Shown: piece by piece, positions 34,352 through 43,772 of the stretch
How the letters are laid out: each line of letters opens with the position of its first letter
Numbering within the stretch: the stretch's first letter is position 1
Source of the DNA: Methylobacter sp.
GTDB lineage: Bacteria > Pseudomonadota > Gammaproteobacteria > Methylococcales > Methylomonadaceae
DNA: 64,000 nt
Assembly (NCBI GenBank): GCA_030653175.1
Contig: JAURZV010000079.1
Coordinates: forward strand, 122,073-186,072
Reading direction: 5' to 3'
Position numbers and translations under genes: made by a program
Notes under the pieces: generated by a model
The model's input: the letters and a program-made list of their open reading frames with translations, nothing else
What the model was told of the DNA's origin: nothing
Database searches by the model: none

Positions 34352-34807
34352 ATGCACACATGTAAACGATCCTCCGGTTTTACGTTAATGGAATTGATGA
34401 TTGTAGTAGCTATTATCGGAATTTTAACGGGTATTGCTTATCCTTCGTATACGGCATACGTAATCAAAGGAAAACGTTCTGATGCCAAGGCAGCGCTTTT
34501 ACAGATGCAAATAGCACAGGAAAAATATAGAGCAAATTGCCCGCAATACGCCACCGCAATAGGCACTGCTATGAGCTGCGTTGCAGGCAACTATACTTTG
34601 ATTGGTAGCACGACTTCACCTGATGCTTATTACACAATTGCTATATCAGGCACCCCAACAGCCACAGCTTACACAGTTACTGCTGCCCCGCTGGCTCCAT
34701 TTGCTGACTCCACATGCGGCACTTTTGCTGTTAATAAAGACGGAAAAACGACTTCGGCTAGCGTTCAAACAACTGCCGCAAAAGTGACTGAGTGCTGGGG
34801 GTCATAA
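34352..34807 (+). CDS. pilE: Type IV pilin PilE-like protein
   Basis: The 151-residue protein has the leader SSGFTLMELMIVVAIIGILT (cleavage after Gly9, Glu at +5) and the conserved AYPSYTAYVIKGKRSDAKAALLQMQIAQEKY segment diagnostic of PilE minor pilins. Three to four cysteines in the C-terminal half could close a D-loop. AAGGCGA lies before the ATG at 34352. It is divergent from the minor pilin operon. The 290 bases downstream, up to the PBP-like gene, carry no gene I can support. Confidence 0.92.
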   Translation: MHTCKRSSGFTLMELMIVVAIIGILTGIAYPSYTAYVIKGKRSDAKAALLQMQIAQEKYRANCPQYATAIGTAMSCVAGNYTLIGSTTSPDAYYTIAISGTPTATAYTVTAAPLAPFADSTCGTFAVNKDGKTTSASVQTTAAKVTECWGS

Positions 34808-35098
34808 CTTTCCAGTGCGGTAGATACTCTGTTCAAGGTAAAGCTTATTTTGTTGACTTATTGATTATCCGGCAGATGTCGGGATTACATAAAACGGTGT
34901 GGTCGAAAGGCTTGTCGTGTTTCAGTATATTGCAAGGTGAGTATCCAAAGTAGGCACTTTAGGCTATGTCGACTTATTCGGTGTCGTATCTTCCAGCCTT
35001 GTAGTTCTTGGATCAAACATCGGTTACATATCCGATGGTGTGAGAGATGTAACAAGTGCAATCCCGTTAACCATACCGATCAAGGATTGCAATACCCA

Positions 35099-38000
35099 TT
35101 AAGGCGAGGATACGGAAGCCGGACCATTACCCTTCCCTGTCTCGGCAGTTTTTAAATTTACCAACAATCCGGAAGCCTCGCCATCCGCTGTTTTATTCAA
35201 CAAAGGCGCTAGCGTGGGTTCCAGAAACTTGATTATTTGTACCGGCAATGAACTGGTAAAGTGATAACGCTCGGCATCCGGCCCCGCTACATAGGCGGTA
35301 ATGACGCCAAAAAAACGGTCTCCCAGGAAAAAAGTAAAGGTGGCGGCACGGCTGATGAATATCGAGTCGATCAAGCGCCCGCCTGCTCCCCATATTTCAC
35401 GACGATGATCCCCGGTTCCGGTTTTACCGCCCACCGACAACGGTTTGCCGTCGGCGCTTTTGTAAATGCCTCGAAGGCGACCCGCCGTTCCTGCCTCGAC
35501 CACGCCGATCAGCGCACCGCGCGCCGCTTTTGCCGCTTCGGGCGCAAGTACTTGCTGGCCTTTCTCAGGCAACTTGTCCAGCACTGTTTCATAGGGTGTC
35601 GCCTGGGCGTAATGCAAGCTGTCAAACCGGACTGTCGGCAATCGTAAGCCGTCATTGCGTAAAATGCCCATCAGTTCGGCCAAGGCCGCCGGACGGTCAC
35701 CCGACGCGCCGATGGAGGTCGCATAAGAAGGCGTTAACGATCCGAACGGATAACCCAAACGATCCCATGCGGTATGAATCTGTTTAAAAGCCTCGTCCTC
35801 CAGCAAGGTCATGATACGCCGCTGCTGGGCGTTTTTTCTGCTGCTTTTAAACAGCCACCGGTAGACATTCTGCCGCTGCTCGGTACTGGCGGCGATAACT
35901 TCAGCACGCGTGGCATCGGGATGTTGCACCAGATAGCTGACCAGCCACAATTCCAGGGGATGAACTTTGGTGATATAGCCCTGATCCTGCAAATCGAAAT
36001 TCTCCGGCGAATACTTTTGGTGAAGTTGTTCAATATCTTCCGCGTCCAAGGCCGTGGCGGACAAATGAGCATTCAAATAGCCGCTTAACGCATGGGCATC
36101 TGCGTCCGGGTAAACCGCCCGGTAAAGCATGGTCAGACGCGACGGCTTGGCAAAAACTCTCTGGGTAAGCAGCTCCATGATTTCGTCGGTCGGCTTGCCG
36201 TGATACTTGTCGTAAAAACGTCTTAGATAAACCAGGCCTTCTTTATCCGCAAAGCGTTGGAGATATTCCATGCGTCGGGGATCATCAGGAATTTCCAGCC
36301 ATCTCGCTATACCTTCCGGCTTATAAAGGTGGTGGTAAACCAGGTCGCGCATTAACCGGATGAACACCAGATTCACCGAATCGCGTAACGCATCCCGCAC
36401 TGACATGATTTTTTGATTTTCATCCGGGGTGAAATTGTTAAAACTATGTACGCCTCCGCCGGTATAAAAACTCTCGTAAGGACTGGCTGAATAACGTCGA
36501 TCCAGAGCCTGATTAAGCAAATCCTCCAGATTTATTTGTCGATTCGCACGCAATTGACTGATAACCCATGCCGATAAATAATCACGCGGGTGCAATTCAA
36601 TCCGGCTCAGTTCCTGCGCCGACTGGTCTTTATATTGCTGATAAATCTCGGTAACCAGTTCCAGATAATGCACCATAGTGCGTAACTTGGCGGTTGAGCC
36701 CAGATCAAGCCGTATGCCTTCGTTAATATCGAGCGGCTGGTCATAATTATCGGTCTGGATGCGCAACAGATTGCCTTTTTCGCCACGCTCGAACAACATC
36801 AGGCTATAGACTATCGGAGCAAGGTCGATATCTTCATTAAGCATTCTAAAGCCCACTATGCCTGCGGCTCTGGCCTTATCAGGCTCGCTCAACTGGCGCA
36901 ATGCTTGGGTGATTGCCTGTTGAGTACCGTAATCGAGCGTAGTTTTAACGGTTAAATCAAGACGGTCCAGCTCATAGTTGGACTTTACGCCCAATGTCCG
37001 GGCAAGACGGGTGCGCAACACATTCTGGGTCTTTTGTTCAGCCATAAATTTGACCGGCACTTGATCCGACTTAGGAAGTCGAACTGTAGACGCCTGCAAG
37101 GCAGCATCCCGTAGCGATGTTGAAATAACGCCCTGTTCCGCCAGCACGCGCAAATAACTGTCGGTAAGGTTTTGCAGCACGCCAAAACCTGCGCCTAAAA
37201 GATAGGAAGGCCGTCTTTGCGACAACAGGATACTCAGCACCTGTCGGTAAGCTTGCGCCTGTTGCGGGGTAACCCGTTCGGTTGAATTGAGCGATTTCTG
37301 TCGCGTCGGCTCCCTCGGCAACTGCTCCCTGCGTTGCTCTACCTCCTGCATCCATGCAGTCGTACCGGTTGCGACACTTCCGCCATCCATGGCAGTCGGG
37401 CTGAGCAGTTGGTTAACTGCGTTAAAATCGGCGCCGAACCAAGCCGACAAGCCATCACCCAAACCATGCACCTCGCCTAATTTTGCAGTTGCGGCAAGCG
37501 GCATGGAATTTAAATAAGTAAGGGCGATTTGTCGTCTCATTTCACGCGTATCCGGCCCCCCCAAATAGGCGCGTATCGACGCACTGGCCATTTGACGAAG
37601 CTTTTCGACCATTGAGTCGGTATAGCCGTCCGGCGAATGCCGGTACTTTTCCAGCTGTGTAGCCAAAGTGCTGCCGCCCGGTACGTTGATATCCGCGCCC
37701 AGTTTTCGCGCCATCATTTGCAATGCGGCAAAGCCCAAGCGATCCCATTCCACCGCAGGATTAATATTTTTGTGATTTTCGTCAAGCAACTCCCGATTTT
37801 CTATAAACAGCAAGGTGTTCAACACCAGCGGCGGGATAGCATTAAAATCGGAATAACCGTGGGTGGGATAAACAGCACTAAATATAGTTTGATTGGCTTG
37901 ATCGACAATGCGAAGCCCGGTCCGGGTTTTCTCTTGATAAATGGGAAACAGGCCGTAATCATCGACCAACCGGCTCATCATCGGCGAAATAGAGGCCTGA

Positions 38001-38290
38001 GTGGTAACGCTATAGCCTGACTTCTCCAGGCGTGCAATCTCGTCCGACAGCAGCGTGTAGCCCAAACGCTGGTCGTAAGGGCCGTGATCAGGATAACGTA
38101 TCGCCGAACTATGCCCCGGCTTGAGCTCAGAACTCAATTGCTTGCTTATTGCCGACAAGTAACGCGCCTGATATTTAGAGGTCTGTACCTCTTTTTTTAC
38201 CAGCGTGGTAACCGCTATTCCGATTACGACACATCCGCCCAAAACATAAAGCAGCAGTAACCGTGAAAGCGCTCGTTTATGCATTCTCAT
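35099..38290 (-). CDS. Large bifunctional penicillin-binding-like protein with in-frame repeat insertion
   Basis: A class A PBP-type inner-membrane protein of 1063 residues: N-terminal anchor (LLLLYVLGGCVVIGIAVTTL), glycosyltransferase 51 region (about 150-300; LLFIENRELLDE with the catalytic Glu motif, NVPGGSTLATQLEKYR), and a C-terminal transpeptidase domain with DLGSTAKL (Ser-x-x-Lys), DSVNLVF (SxN) and VGGKTGTGDHR (KTG). It is longer than E. coli PBP1a/1b (about 850). About residues 298-326, between the two catalytic domains, are encoded by the dispersed repeat at 37314-37398 (reads AMDGGSVATGTTAWMQEVEQ). The ATG at 38290 or 38284 may start translation. Role: peptidoglycan polymerisation and cross-linking, possibly specialised. 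Confidence 0.85.
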   Translation of the reverse strand: MRMHKRALSRLLLLYVLGGCVVIGIAVTTLVKKEVQTSKYQARYLSAISKQLSSELKPGHSSAIRYPDHGPYDQRLGYTLLSDEIARLEKSGYSVTTQASISPMMSRLVDDYGLFPIYQEKTRTGLRIVDQANQTIFSAVYPTHGYSDFNAIPPLVLNTLLFIENRELLDENHKNINPAVEWDRLGFAALQMMARKLGADINVPGGSTLATQLEKYRHSPDGYTDSMVEKLRQMASASIRAYLGGPDTREMRRQIALTYLNSMPLAATAKLGEVHGLGDGLSAWFGADFNAVNQLLSPTAMDGGSVATGTTAWMQEVEQRREQLPREPTRQKSLNSTERVTPQQAQAYRQVLSILLSQRRPSYLLGAGFGVLQNLTDSYLRVLAEQGVISTSLRDAALQASTVRLPKSDQVPVKFMAEQKTQNVLRTRLARTLGVKSNYELDRLDLTVKTTLDYGTQQAITQALRQLSEPDKARAAGIVGFRMLNEDIDLAPIVYSLMLFERGEKGNLLRIQTDNYDQPLDINEGIRLDLGSTAKLRTMVHYLELVTEIYQQYKDQSAQELSRIELHPRDYLSAWVISQLRANRQINLEDLLNQALDRRYSASPYESFYTGGGVHSFNNFTPDENQKIMSVRDALRDSVNLVFIRLMRDLVYHHLYKPEGIARWLEIPDDPRRMEYLQRFADKEGLVYLRRFYDKYHGKPTDEIMELLTQRVFAKPSRLTMLYRAVYPDADAHALSGYLNAHLSATALDAEDIEQLHQKYSPENFDLQDQGYITKVHPLELWLVSYLVQHPDATRAEVIAASTEQRQNVYRWLFKSSRKNAQQRRIMTLLEDEAFKQIHTAWDRLGYPFGSLTPSYATSIGASGDRPAALAELMGILRNDGLRLPTVRFDSLHYAQATPYETVLDKLPEKGQQVLAPEAAKAARGALIGVVEAGTAGRLRGIYKSADGKPLSVGGKTGTGDHRREIWGAGGRLIDSIFISRAATFTFFLGDRFFGVITAYVAGPDAERYHFTSSLPVQIIKFLEPTLAPLLNKTADGEASGLLVNLKTAETGKGNGPASVSSP
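37314..37398 (+). repeat. Dispersed repeat, short form, inserted in frame in the PBP-like gene
   Basis: Starts CTCGGCAACTGCTCCCTGCG and ends CCATCCATGGCAGTCG. The copy at 44546-44630 is its reverse complement with only about one mismatch over 85 bases. The host gene reads through it in the antisense direction relative to the copy in the LtaS-like gene. Confidence 0.9.
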
Positions 38291-38454
38291 TACCGGACAT
38301 TAGCCTCAAAACGAATTCCCGGTTCTTTCATTACGGGACTATTCAAGCATTCTGCCTTCAGTATTAATATCAAAATAATTGCATCTCTTTTGTCAGTTGG
38401 AATTCTAGCACTCACAAGGATCAAGATGACGAGTTCCAAATCTGCCTATACTCA

Positions 38455-38515
38455 CGACTGTATGGACAAATATTCGATCCCCGGCAATGTGGGAGCAGCG
38501 TAGCGGTGTGCCGAG
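38455..38515 (-). repeat. Degenerate dispersed repeat copy
   Basis: On the minus strand it begins CTCGGCACACC and contains AATATTTGTCCATACAGTCG, matching both ends of the long form but with a diverged centre. It lies in the 465-base gene-free stretch 38291-38756 between two divergent genes; nothing else is visible there. Confidence 0.5.
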
Positions 38516-38756
38516 TGAAAGCTCAGGGATTAAAAGCCCGTTCCTATGATCAACATTATGTATAGTTAATTATAACCACTCGTGAGCAACATTGGTAATT
38601 GAAAGGAAGTTTGTTGATTTGGCAACGCTCCCGTTTACTGCTCATTAAACTTTTACATCAAGTAATTGCAACGTTACAATCAACACAATTACCGGATGCT
38701 ATTTATCTTGAAATCAACCCTTACACACTGCTTATAGTCGCCATTCAAGAACCATT

Positions 38757-39491
38757 ATGTCCGAATCTTATACCCGCTTTCGCGACATATCAGTCAGCGA
38801 AAGAATTTTAAATACCGTATTCCTGCTAACCGTAGGACTCGGCTATCTGGTTGCCCTGGGCAACCTGTATTACACCCATCAGGGTCGTGACGGCATCGCA
38901 GGTCTATCTATTGCCGATGTAACAATTAATTATCACGGCTCAAACGATCAGACACGTTTAGGCTCCGCCATTAACGGCATCATGGAACCTAACCTGAAAT
39001 ATAAAAACGATAAGGAAGTTATTTTAAAATGGATACAAGACGGTGCCGATGAACCCGGTTATGACCAAAAAATCGCCCCGATATTAAACCGCGACTGTAT
39101 TAAGTGCCATACGCCCTCTATCAATCCATCCCTACCCGATTTAACCAATTACGCAGGCGTATCCGAAGTAGCCCATACCGGTGGCGCATCATACCCGCGC
39201 TTAATCAGGGTTTCTCATATCCATTTATTCGGCATTGCGTTTATTTTGTTTTTTATCGGCAAGATTTTCCTGCTTTGCGACATCAATGTCATCGTAAAAA
39301 GAGTTGCAGTAGTCATCCCTTTTGCCGCAATGCTATTGGATGTCCTGTCGTGGTTTATTACCAAATCCATTCCTTCATTCGCCTACGTGGTCGTTGCCAG
39401 CGGTGCGTTAATGGGGATTTCGATGGGAATGCAAATCTTGCTCAGCGTTTATCAGATGTGGTTTTATGCCAGGGATAAAGCTGAATCATAA
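38757..39491 (+). CDS. Membrane protein with one c-type haem site
   Basis: The 244-residue protein has a first transmembrane helix (about 17-36), a periplasmic domain of about 110 residues with a single haem-binding motif CIKCH (114-118) in NRDCIKCHTPSINPSLPDLT, then three more hydrophobic helices (about 148-170, 178-200, 205-232). The pre-haem stretch EVILKWIQDGADEPGYDQKI resembles dicluster/monohaem 'planctomycete-type' cytochrome modules. It is probably an electron-carrying or sensory membrane cytochrome; I do not recognise a named family. It is a single gene. Confidence 0.75.
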   Translation: MSESYTRFRDISVSERILNTVFLLTVGLGYLVALGNLYYTHQGRDGIAGLSIADVTINYHGSNDQTRLGSAINGIMEPNLKYKNDKEVILKWIQDGADEPGYDQKIAPILNRDCIKCHTPSINPSLPDLTNYAGVSEVAHTGGASYPRLIRVSHIHLFGIAFILFFIGKIFLLCDINVIVKRVAVVIPFAAMLLDVLSWFITKSIPSFAYVVVASGALMGISMGMQILLSVYQMWFYARDKAES

Positions 39492-39543
39492 AAACAAATC
39501 CAAATTCTTCTATGCATGGTATTGTTGAAATTCCTCACATCAT

Positions 39544-39987
39544 CCCATACGCATCAACTTAAGCATTGATGTTACGCAGTAATCTAAAATTCATCACTTA
39601 AGATACGAAGAACACGAAATTTTATAACTATTCGGCCCTTTCCTCGTTGAGCAACTACCCACACCACACGTTCGTGATGTCTGATCGGAATCAAAAACCG
39701 ACTTTAAACAGCCAAAGCAAGCTTTGGACTCCAAAAACAAAGATATAGGTCCGAAGCTGATAAAGCAGCAAAGCCCCCTCTCCCCTCGGGAGAGGGCTAG
39801 GGTGAGGGCATTTCAAATGTCGCTTTACCAGCTTCAGCTACTATACTGGAGTTCAAAGCTTGCTTTGTAACTCTAAATATCGCGTTTTTATACCGAGAAC
39901 AGGAGAACGAGCACCAACGCGAGTGAGCATTTACTTTTTTCTTCGTGCTCTTCATGGTGTTATGCCTTAAGTTGATGCGCATGGTAT
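39544..39987. repeat. Nested palindromic element of about 440 bp
   Basis: Outer arms CATACGCATCAACTTAAGC and CTTAAGTTGATGCGCATGG enclose inner arms CACTTAAGATACGAAGAACA/CTTCGTGCTC, then CAAAGCAAGCTTTGGACTCC (39713-39733) complementary to 39847-39867 (20 of 21), then GAAGCTGATAAAGC/GCTTTACCAGCTTC around a CCCCTCTCCCCTCGGGAGAG hairpin. No coding potential was found. It looks like several mobile palindromes inserted into one another. Confidence 0.7.
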
Positions 39988-40028
39988 AAACACCGCGCCT
40001 CTACCCCGTTCATGTATAATTCCGCGCC

Positions 40029-41501
40029 ATGAGCATTATAAGAACACTTGCATCGCAAACTGCGGTCTACGGCCTCAGCAGCATTTTCGGTCGATTCCTC
40101 AACTATCTGTTGGTGCCGCTGTACACCTATTACTTCACCGCAGCGGAATACGGGGTGGTGTCGGAATTTTATGCCTACGCCGGATTTTTTTCCGTGTTGC
40201 TGTTGTTCGGATTTGAAACCGGCTATTTTCGGTTTCGCGATAAGGAGCGCCCAGGCCCCGATGTCGCCTATTCAACAGCGCTGATGTTCGTGGTGCTGAT
40301 CAATCTGGGCTTTTTTGCATTGATACTGTTGATCAACACGCAGCTTTCGGCGGCGCTAAACTACGCCAATCACCCGGAATATGTGTTGTGCTTTAGCATG
40401 ATTTTAATCCTGGATGCTATTGCCGCCATTCCGTTTGCCCGGCTACGAGCGGAAAACAGGGCATTCCGCTTCGCCGGCATAAAGATATTCGAGATAGGGG
40501 TAACAGTGCTGCTAAGCCTGTTTTTCATCATCTATTGCCCCAAGCTCTACGCAAAAAACCCCGAGTCATGGATAGCGCCGATCTATAACCCCGCCATAGG
40601 CATAGGCTATATTTTTATCGCCAACTTAATGGCCAGCGCCTTTAAGTTTTTGCTGCTTGCGCCCCAGTTATCCGGTCTTGCCTGGGGTTTTGACCGGGCA
40701 TTATTCGACCGCATGATTCGCTATTCGTTGCCGATGGTAGTGATAGGTTTCGCCGGGATTATCAACGAAATGCTCGACCGCGTCCTGCTAAAGTACCTGT
40801 TGCCTTACGACTGGCAGACCAACATGAAAATGCTGGGGATTTATAGCGCCTGTTACAAATTGTCGATTTTGATGTCGTTGTTCATTCAGGCCTTCCGTTA
40901 TGCGGCCGAGCCGTTTTTCTTTGCTTACGCAGGCAAAAGCGATGCCCGCCAGGTTTACGCGGTAGTGCTCAAGTTTTTTGTCATTTTCTGCGTCTTCATC
41001 TTCCTGCTGGTAACCTTATTTATCGATTTCTTTAAATATTTTGTCGGCGACGAGTTCCGCGCCGGTCTTGAAGTCGTGCCGATTCTGCTGCTGGCTAATC
41101 TATGCCTGGGCATTTATGTTAACCTGTCCATCTGGTATAAATTAACCGATCGCACCTTAATGGGTGCGTTCGTATCTTTAGCCGGAGCGGCGCTGACTAT
41201 CGTGCTCAATGTCTGGTGGATACCGCTGCTCGGTTATGTGGGTTCAGCCTGGGCGACGCTGGCCTGCTACGCCAGCATGGCTATCGTCTCGTATCTGTTG
41301 GGGCAAAAATATTATCCGGTCGATTACGACGTTAAACGCGTGATCGGTTATATCGGGCTAGGCATCGGCTTGTATTTTGCTCACGGACAATTATTGATGA
41401 CTATCGCCTGGCAGCCATGGCTGTTAGCCAGTGCGTTAATGCTGATTTATGTTCTGATTACCGCGCTATGCGAAGGTCGTCAGCAGCGTAGGTTGGGTTA
41501 G
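40029..41501 (+). CDS. Polysaccharide flippase (Wzx/MOP superfamily)
   Basis: The 490-residue membrane protein has about 12-14 hydrophobic helices and starts MSIIRTLASQTAVYGLSSIFGRFLNYLLVPLYT, the usual N-terminus of MOP-superfamily polysaccharide transporters (RfbX/Wzx), which flip lipid-linked oligosaccharides across the inner membrane. LNVWWIPLLGYVGSAWATL is the conserved region near the C-terminus of the family. No glycosyltransferases lie beside it, so its substrate cannot be inferred. Its stop codon (41499-41501) is supplied by a GGTTGGGTTAG repeat, so the last residues (RRLG) may not be native. Confidence 0.88.
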   Translation: MSIIRTLASQTAVYGLSSIFGRFLNYLLVPLYTYYFTAAEYGVVSEFYAYAGFFSVLLLFGFETGYFRFRDKERPGPDVAYSTALMFVVLINLGFFALILLINTQLSAALNYANHPEYVLCFSMILILDAIAAIPFARLRAENRAFRFAGIKIFEIGVTVLLSLFFIIYCPKLYAKNPESWIAPIYNPAIGIGYIFIANLMASAFKFLLLAPQLSGLAWGFDRALFDRMIRYSLPMVVIGFAGIINEMLDRVLLKYLLPYDWQTNMKMLGIYSACYKLSILMSLFIQAFRYAAEPFFFAYAGKSDARQVYAVVLKFFVIFCVFIFLLVTLFIDFFKYFVGDEFRAGLEVVPILLLANLCLGIYVNLSIWYKLTDRTLMGAFVSLAGAALTIVLNVWWIPLLGYVGSAWATLACYASMAIVSYLLGQKYYPVDYDVKRVIGYIGLGIGLYFAHGQLLMTIAWQPWLLASALMLIYVLITALCEGRQQRRLG

Positions 41502-41562
41502 CGGTAGCCATAACCCAACGCATTAACGCGGTAAATGTTGGGCTACGCTAACCCAACCCACA
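41489..41562. repeat. GGTTGGGTTAGCG palindrome overlapping a stop codon
   Basis: GTAGGTTGGGTTAGCGGTAG, TAACCCAACG, TGTTGGGCTACGC and TAACCCAACCCAC form two overlapping inverted repeats. The TAG at 41499-41501 inside the first arm is the stop codon of the flippase gene. Related to elements at 12560 and 52080. Confidence 0.75.
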
Positions 41563-41602
41563 CTCTACGAGGATTTCGTTTACAGTGAATTCTTTTTTAA
41601 GC

Positions 41603-41648
41603 CCCGGCAATTGCTCCTGCATTGCCCTATCTCCTGCATCCATGTCGA
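41603..41648 (+). repeat. Dispersed repeat, short form copy
   Basis: CCCGGCAATTGCTCCTGCATTGCCCTATCTCCTGCATCCATG matches the first part of the short form with a few substitutions. It ends about 15 bases before the AI-2E permease start, so it forms the untranslated leader of that gene. Confidence 0.7.
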
Positions 41649-41662
41649 CCGAACAATAAATT

Positions 41663-42820
41663 ATGACAAATAATATGGAAGTCAAAGCACGTCTTATCGG
41701 CGGTTTTATTTTACTGCTGTTGGGTAGCTGGGTTTTACACAGCTTTCTGGCTTTGCTGGCTTGGGCTGTGGTGCTTGCCATCACCACTTGGCCGATTTAT
41801 CAGCGCCTGCTGGCTTCCAACGAATTACACGGCAAAGTCACCTGGGGGGCTTTGCTGCTGACCTTGCTGATCGGCGCGCTTATTCTTGTGCCATTGGGTT
41901 ATGGTTTGAGCCGATTGCTTGATGAGGCGCAATCACTCGGACAAATCCTGACCGAGGCGCAACATGTCGGTATTCCACCGCCGGTCTGGCTGGAAACCAT
42001 ACCCATGATAGGTCCCTGGGCAAAAGATAGCTGGATGAATGCCTTAGGCAATCCGGTCGTGGCCAATGAATCTTTGCACTGGCTGGGCACCGGAGGCGCC
42101 ATCACTTATACCAAGGACTTCGCCAGCCAGCTTTTACACCGTTTCTTCGGTTTTTTACTGACGTTGCTGGTGCTGTTTTTTGTTTATCAGCACGGTTCCG
42201 GGCTGAGTCAATATGTGCTTGCGACCAACCGAAAACTGTTTGGCGAAACCGGCGTCCGTTACGCCATTCATGCCACAGCGGCGGTGCGCGCCACGGTCAA
42301 CGGCCTGGTGCTGGTCGGCCTGGGCGAAGGTTTGCTGCTGGGCGTAGGCTATGCGTTGGCCGGATTGAGTCATCCGGCCATGCTGGGTGCATTAACCGGT
42401 GTTTTTGCGATGATTCCGTTCGCGGCCAAACTGATCTTCGGCGCCTGCGCACTGGTGCTGGTCGCCGAAGGACACATGGCGGCGGGAAGCTCGCTGTTTG
42501 TATTCGGCGTGGTGGTTATTTTGCTGGCTGACAATTATGTACGCCCCAGATTAATCGGCGGCGCAGTTAAACTGCCGTTCATCTGGACGCTGCTCGGCAT
42601 TTTTGGCGGACTGGAAAATTTCGGTTTACTGGGTTTATTTTTAGGGCCTACGCTAATGGCGGTACTGATCTCGATCTGGCGCGACTGGGTTGCCGATATG
42701 AATAAATCGGAGACAACGGCATGGGTAGGAGATACTGAAAACAGCGCCCCACAGGAAGTAATTACCGGAGCAGAGCAAATACCAATTTCATCGCCAACAG
42801 AATTCGACGACGGACAATAA
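41663..42820 (+). CDS. AI-2E family transporter (YdiK/PerM-like permease)
   Basis: The 385-residue membrane protein has about seven hydrophobic helices, starting FILLLLGSWVLHSFLALLAWAVVLAITTWPIY, and a soluble loop between helices 3 and 4 (about 85-150). The helix pair KAVRATVNGLVLVGLGEGLLLGVGYALAGL and the segment ADNYVRPRLIGGAVKLPFIW near the C-terminus are the AI-2E/UPF0118 family signature. Function across the family is diverse (quorum signal export, Na+/H+ antiport), so no substrate is assigned. It starts at an ATG at 41663 or 41675. Confidence 0.9.
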   Translation: MTNNMEVKARLIGGFILLLLGSWVLHSFLALLAWAVVLAITTWPIYQRLLASNELHGKVTWGALLLTLLIGALILVPLGYGLSRLLDEAQSLGQILTEAQHVGIPPPVWLETIPMIGPWAKDSWMNALGNPVVANESLHWLGTGGAITYTKDFASQLLHRFFGFLLTLLVLFFVYQHGSGLSQYVLATNRKLFGETGVRYAIHATAAVRATVNGLVLVGLGEGLLLGVGYALAGLSHPAMLGALTGVFAMIPFAAKLIFGACALVLVAEGHMAAGSSLFVFGVVVILLADNYVRPRLIGGAVKLPFIWTLLGIFGGLENFGLLGLFLGPTLMAVLISIWRDWVADMNKSETTAWVGDTENSAPQEVITGAEQIPISSPTEFDDGQ

Positions 42821-42923
42821 CTACGCTGTACCGCCTATGGCTTTTCATCATCGTTTATTGCTTTTATGATGAGGCGCTGTTGGCGGCCGAACAGGTTTCA
42901 TTTATTTTTGGTAAAAACCTGAG

Positions 42924-43136
42924 ATGAAAGCCGGAAAAAGATACGCTTACCTGCCGCCGGGGTTTCTTGGCAGTTACCTTAATATATTTTTGCAGCAACC
43001 GGCAGGATTCATTGGGCAACTAAAACACAGCCAAAGCAGTGCAGCCGCGGACTTGTTTTACAGCCTTTACGGCATTCGCCGCACCAATCCTGAAACTTCG
43101 CAATATTACGACTGGTTTAATAAAACACCACGATGA
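42924..43136 (+). CDS. Possible small protein, no recognised family
   Basis: A 70-codon frame opens at an ATG at 42924 and encodes RYAYLPPGFLGSYLNIFLQQ and a basic C-terminus. Composition is protein-like and on the same strand as its neighbours, but the Shine-Dalgarno sequence is weak and no family is recognised. It may be a chance frame. Confidence 0.35.
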   Translation: MKAGKRYAYLPPGFLGSYLNIFLQQPAGFIGQLKHSQSSAAADLFYSLYGIRRTNPETSQYYDWFNKTPR

Positions 43137-43282
43137 ACAGCTTGAAAAACCTGGTCTTTTTTAATATAAATAGGCCTGAAAACCTATAGACTGAATCCAT
43201 TGAAAATCAGATAATAGTTTTTCGTTTTATGCTCATTACCTTGGACAAATAGCCCCAAAAATCGCCGGGGAGGAAACGAAAC

Positions 43283-43591
43283 ATGAATCCATATGATTTT
43301 CGACGCAACCCGCGCAGGTCGTCAATGACGCGGCGCATGGCTGACAGACGCAAGATTCCTTATCCATTCGGGTCTCCAGAGTGGGTGGAAAATATAAAAA
43401 ATCATTATCTGGCCTGGCCAAAATCGAATCGTCGCGATATGAGCAGACGCAGTGATGAAAGACGCGCAATTGACCGGCGGCAACAACTGCTTTCCGAACA
43501 ACGTCGTTCCGAAAAAAAATATTCCCCGATTTTACTTACGCAGGAAGAAAGAAAGCTGATTGAAGATTTGTACCTGAGTGACCAGGACTAG
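43283..43591 (+). CDS. Small basic protein with repeated RRxxDRR-like motifs
   Basis: The 102-residue product is rich in arginine: FRRNPRRSSMTRRMADRRK near the start and SNRRDMSRRSDERRAIDRRQ in the middle, then an acidic helix LTQEERKLIEDLYLSDQD. GGGGAGGAA precedes the ATG by a suitable distance. This pattern is seen in small conserved hypothetical proteins of gammaproteobacteria; I know no function. The basic nature suggests nucleic-acid or membrane-surface binding. Confidence 0.6.
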   Translation: MNPYDFRRNPRRSSMTRRMADRRKIPYPFGSPEWVENIKNHYLAWPKSNRRDMSRRSDERRAIDRRQQLLSEQRRSEKKYSPILLTQEERKLIEDLYLSDQD

Positions 43592-43772
43592 CTGAGTTAT
43601 TCGGACTGGGAATTACGGCTTACCCCGTATTATTCATACACCTTTGTATGTCTGATTTTATAAATCAAAATGGTTGTCTTTCAGGCAAAATGTTGATGAC
43701 ATCTAATTCAGCCATGAGACGCTGATCCTCTTTTTTCAGATAACGAGTTTTAGCCTATGCTGAAAATACTAA

